Below, in pieces: positions 4,937 through 6,401 of a DNA stretch of 6,401 nt. Source of the stretch: an uncultured bacterium (lineage in GTDB: Bacteria; Cyanobacteriota; Vampirovibrionia; Gastranaerophilales; Gastranaerophilaceae); NCBI GenBank assembly GCA_949286405.1, contig CASECH010000025.1:1-6401 (forward strand). The letters run 5' to 3'. The stretch's first letter is position 1; every line of letters begins with the position of its first letter. The notes under the pieces are model-generated. The model made no database searches. It was not told the origin of the DNA and saw nothing but the letters and a program-made list of their open reading frames with translations. The translations under genes and the position numbers were made by a program.

Positions 4937-5444
4937 ATAAAAATTTGTATTCCATTATATAATCATCCATCACATAGCTATTTCCAATATCTGTGACGAC
5001 TGAATCAATTGTTTCAAAGCCCCACTTTTGGTATGCACTAATTGTATTTGCATTGTACTTGTTGACAGTGAGTATAATAGAATTGAAATTGTTTTCTTGA
5101 GCTATTAATTTGATTTTTTCAAAAGCTTGTCTACCTATTCCTTTGTGTCTAAAATCTTTTTTGATATAGAGTTTTGATAGGAATAAATATTTTTCCTTCT
5201 TTGATATTCCAAAGTATCCTGCATATTCTTCGTCAAGTTTGATAAAATAATAACTGTAGTTTTCAAATTCAATTTGATTTTTTATTGCATTAAGTGATTG
5301 GAATTTTTCTACCATATAATCTATTTGCTCAGAGGAAAGTATTACAGGCCAATATTCATGCCAAATTTCTGATGCAAGAGCAGCTAAATTATTTAAATTA
5401 TGTTCATTTACTTTAATAAAATCTGTCATATAAATTCTTACCAT
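4935..5444 (-). CDS. GNAT-family N-acetyltransferase
   Basis: A 169-residue enzyme expected to move an acetyl group from acetyl-CoA to an amine. The substrate cannot be told from sequence. Motif A, the CoA pyrophosphate loop, is R99-H-K-G-I-G-R105 after the strand LSKLYI (89-94). Motif B is N-A-N-T-I-S-A-Y-Q-K-W-G-F (131-143), with Tyr138 at the usual general-acid position. The N-terminal half (IWHEYWPVI at 27-35, QIDYMVEKFQS at 40-50) resembles a common family of small bacterial acetyltransferases. The start is uncertain: ATG 5444 directly follows the T-tract of the ferritin terminator and has no ribosome binding site, while ATG 5429 (residue 6) is also poorly supported. No clear promoter lies between the terminator and the gene, so expression may depend on read-through from ferritin or on a promoter inside its 3' end. 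Confidence 0.85.
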   Translation of the reverse strand: MVRIYMTDFIKVNEHNLNNLAALASEIWHEYWPVILSSEQIDYMVEKFQSLNAIKNQIEFENYSYYFIKLDEEYAGYFGISKKEKYLFLSKLYIKKDFRHKGIGRQAFEKIKLIAQENNFNSIILTVNKYNANTISAYQKWGFETIDSVVTDIGNSYVMDDYIMEYKFL

Positions 5445-5479
5445 AAAAAATAAAAGAGGCTTTTTGCGGCCTCTTTTAT
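5445..5479 (-). terminator. Intrinsic terminator of the ferritin gene
   Basis: An 11-bp perfect stem pairs 5450-5460 with 5469-5479 around an 8-nt loop (core GAGGC/GCCTC). On the minus strand it is followed by a run of T ending at the acetyltransferase ATG (5444). It sits about 11 nt after the ferritin stop codon. Confidence 0.85.
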
Positions 5480-5489
5480 CAATCTATTC

Positions 5490-5999
5490 TTAGCCAATAA
5501 CCGGAGCTACGAAAGTTCTTGTAGCTAATTCTTTATCTAACATAAGAAGAGCCTTTTTGTCGTCTCCGATAAGTTTTAAAGTAGCAAGTACATTGCCTAC
5601 ATTATCTTCTTCTTCAACTTGTTCTTTCAAATACCAATTCAAGAAAGACATTGCAGCTCTGTCTTTAACTTCTTCTGCAACATCCATAAGAGCATTAATC
5701 CTTGATGTAACGTATTCTTCATGTTCAAGTACATGTTCAAATACAGCAAGAGGGCTTTCCCATTCTGATTGAGGTTTGTCTATAGCTTCAAGAATAACAT
5801 TTCCGCCTCTTTGGTTTAGGTAATCAAACATGCCTAGAGCATGTGCATGTTCTTCTTGTACTTGTACTTGCATCCAGTTTACAAAACCTTTTAGGTTTAA
5901 TCTTTCAAAATAAGCTTGCATTGAAAGATACAAATATTCTGAATAAAGTTCCTTGTTAATTTGATCATTAAAGGCTTTTTCCATTTTTTCGTTAATCAT
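5490..5999 (-). CDS. ftnA: Non-haem bacterial ferritin (FtnA type)
   Basis: A 169-residue iron-storage protein that should assemble into a 24-subunit cytoplasmic shell, oxidise Fe(II) and store a ferric core. It is a four-helix bundle of the usual family length. The full ferroxidase centre is visible with numbering that matches E. coli FtnA as I recall it: E17, E50, H53, E94, Q127, with Y24 and W122 nearby. Third-site acids E49, E126, E129 and E130 are also present. No Met ligand for haem at the bacterioferritin position is apparent. The start at 5999 is fixed by AAGGGAGA (plus 6005-6012), about 6 nt upstream on the minus strand. An intrinsic terminator follows at once, making it largely a single-gene unit. 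Palindromes at 6024-6039 and 6089-6106 suggest metal- or peroxide-dependent control. Confidence 0.96.
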   Translation of the reverse strand: MINEKMEKAFNDQINKELYSEYLYLSMQAYFERLNLKGFVNWMQVQVQEEHAHALGMFDYLNQRGGNVILEAIDKPQSEWESPLAVFEHVLEHEEYVTSRINALMDVAEEVKDRAAMSFLNWYLKEQVEEEDNVGNVLATLKLIGDDKKALLMLDKELATRTFVAPVIG

Positions 6000-6023
6000 A
6001 TTTATCTCCCTTCATTTATTTCC

Positions 6024-6039
6024 TGACAAAATTTTATCA
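6024..6039 (-). promoter_or_regulatory. Ferritin extended -10 within a near-perfect 16-bp palindrome
   Basis: Plus 6024-6039 reads TGACAAAATTTTATCA, which is palindromic in 7 of 8 pairs. On the minus strand it contains TG-A-TAAAAT (plus 6031-6039), an extended -10 that would start transcription near 6024 and leave a 25-nt leader holding the ribosome binding site. No good -35 is seen. An operator for a Fur/PerR-type regulator is possible, but the match to those boxes is loose. Confidence 0.4.
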
Positions 6040-6088
6040 TGTAAAACAAGAAATAAAACATAAATATTATCTAATTAATTAATAAATT

Positions 6089-6106
6089 ATTATCATTATT
6101 GATAAT
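6089..6106. promoter_or_regulatory. Fur-like AT-rich inverted repeat between ferritin and the downstream gene
   Basis: ATTATCA (6089-6095) and TGATAAT (6100-6106) are exact reverse complements with a 4-nt spacer. The half-sites are those of Fur-family boxes (GATAAT/ATTATC units), but their order is reversed relative to the classical TGATAATnATTATCA arrangement, so the assignment is tentative. It lies about 90 nt upstream of the ferritin start and 70 nt upstream of the next gene. Confidence 0.4.
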
Positions 6107-6177
6107 GAAAAAGTATTCTAACTGGAGGCATAATTGAATACCGCTATAAATTTGTAAATATGAAAGGGGTTTTTATT

Positions 6178-6401
6178 ATGGATAAAAAAATTCAAAAATT
6201 ACTCTACATAATTGCAATAACCGGTGTAGTTACTGCGGGTATACTTGCTTTTATTGGGAGAAAAGAGATATCTGAACATTATAAAGAGGGGATGAAAGAT
6301 TTAGATAAACGTATGAAAGATAAAGAAAATCGAAAAAAGTTTGATATGAAACGCTCTGAAATGCTTATGATAGCTAAACAAATGAATCGAGATATAAAAG
6401 A
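6178..6401 (+). CDS. Small single-pass membrane protein, 3' end outside window (partial)
   Basis: I do not recognise this protein. Seventy-four complete codons are visible. A short basic N-terminus (MDKKIQK) precedes one membrane segment (about 8-27), then a highly charged, Lys-rich and probably helical tail (from about 28) runs off the window. The basic residues on both sides do not fix topology firmly. The ATG at 6178 is favoured because AAAGGGG (6163-6169) lies 8 nt upstream. An in-frame ATG at 6160 would add six residues but has no close ribosome binding site and would bury that one. The stronger GGAGG at 6124-6128 is too far upstream to serve ATG 6178. In size and layout it resembles the truncated gene at the left edge, though I see no clear sequence similarity. 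It is transcribed divergently from ferritin. Confidence 0.75.
   Translation, partial: MDKKIQKLLYIIAITGVVTAGILAFIGRKEISEHYKEGMKDLDKRMKDKENRKKFDMKRSEMLMIAKQMNRDIK

Noticed and set aside
1..6401. CRISPR array, tRNA, rRNA, insertion sequence or phage genes
   Set aside because: I saw no regularly spaced repeats, cloverleaf-like or rRNA segments, transposase motifs or terminal repeats.

Overview
The window is AT-rich (around 30% G+C by eye) and densely coded on both strands. It reads as ordinary chromosome: I see no phage, IS, tRNA, rRNA or CRISPR signature. The standard code fits every frame. The style of the unknown membrane protein and of the two-component genes reminds me of gut non-photosynthetic Cyanobacteria (Gastranaerophilales/Melainabacteria), with low-GC Firmicutes as the main alternative. 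That is an impression from memory and is not shown by the sequence.

Layout: (1) 1-200 minus, start of a small single-pass membrane protein cut by the window edge. (2) 200-377, divergent promoter region with a perfect 10-5-10 inverted repeat. (3) 377-565 plus, a ribbon-helix-helix (CopG/Arc type) DNA-binding protein. (4) 562-2579 minus, a two-gene unit: a soluble histidine kinase followed by a REC / degenerate-GGDEF / REC regulator, overlapping by 13 nt. (5) 2580-2668, an 89-bp divergent intergenic region in which both genes appear to be leaderless, with a perfect 9-7-9 inverted repeat. (6) 2669-3725 plus, a HAD phosphatase (phosphoglycolate phosphatase-like) and, 1 nt later, a DtxR/MntR-family metal-dependent repressor. 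(7) 3726-3804, a promoter with a DtxR-box-like palindrome. (8) 3805-4854 plus, an unrecognised multi-pass membrane protein, then an apparently bidirectional terminator. (9) 4935-5444 minus, a GNAT acetyltransferase. (10) 5490-5999 minus, a non-haem ferritin with its own terminator. (11) 6000-6177, intergenic region with Fur-like AT-rich palindromes. (12) 6178-6401 plus, start of another small single-pass membrane protein.

Two themes link the genes. The first is metal homeostasis. A DtxR-family repressor lies just upstream of a site matching 14 of 19 positions of the classical DtxR/IdeR box, placed at the predicted start site of the unknown membrane protein gene. A ferritin with a complete ferroxidase centre is nearby, with palindromes in its upstream region. 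The second is signalling: a kinase without its own sensor is coupled to a three-domain regulator whose first receiver and GGDEF domains have lost key residues while the last receiver keeps most of them. No single large novel system is evident. The best leads are the DtxR-box/unknown-membrane-protein pair, the divergent leaderless start region, and the inverted repeat shared by the divergent promoters at 290-314. No gene-free stretch exceeds 300 bases.
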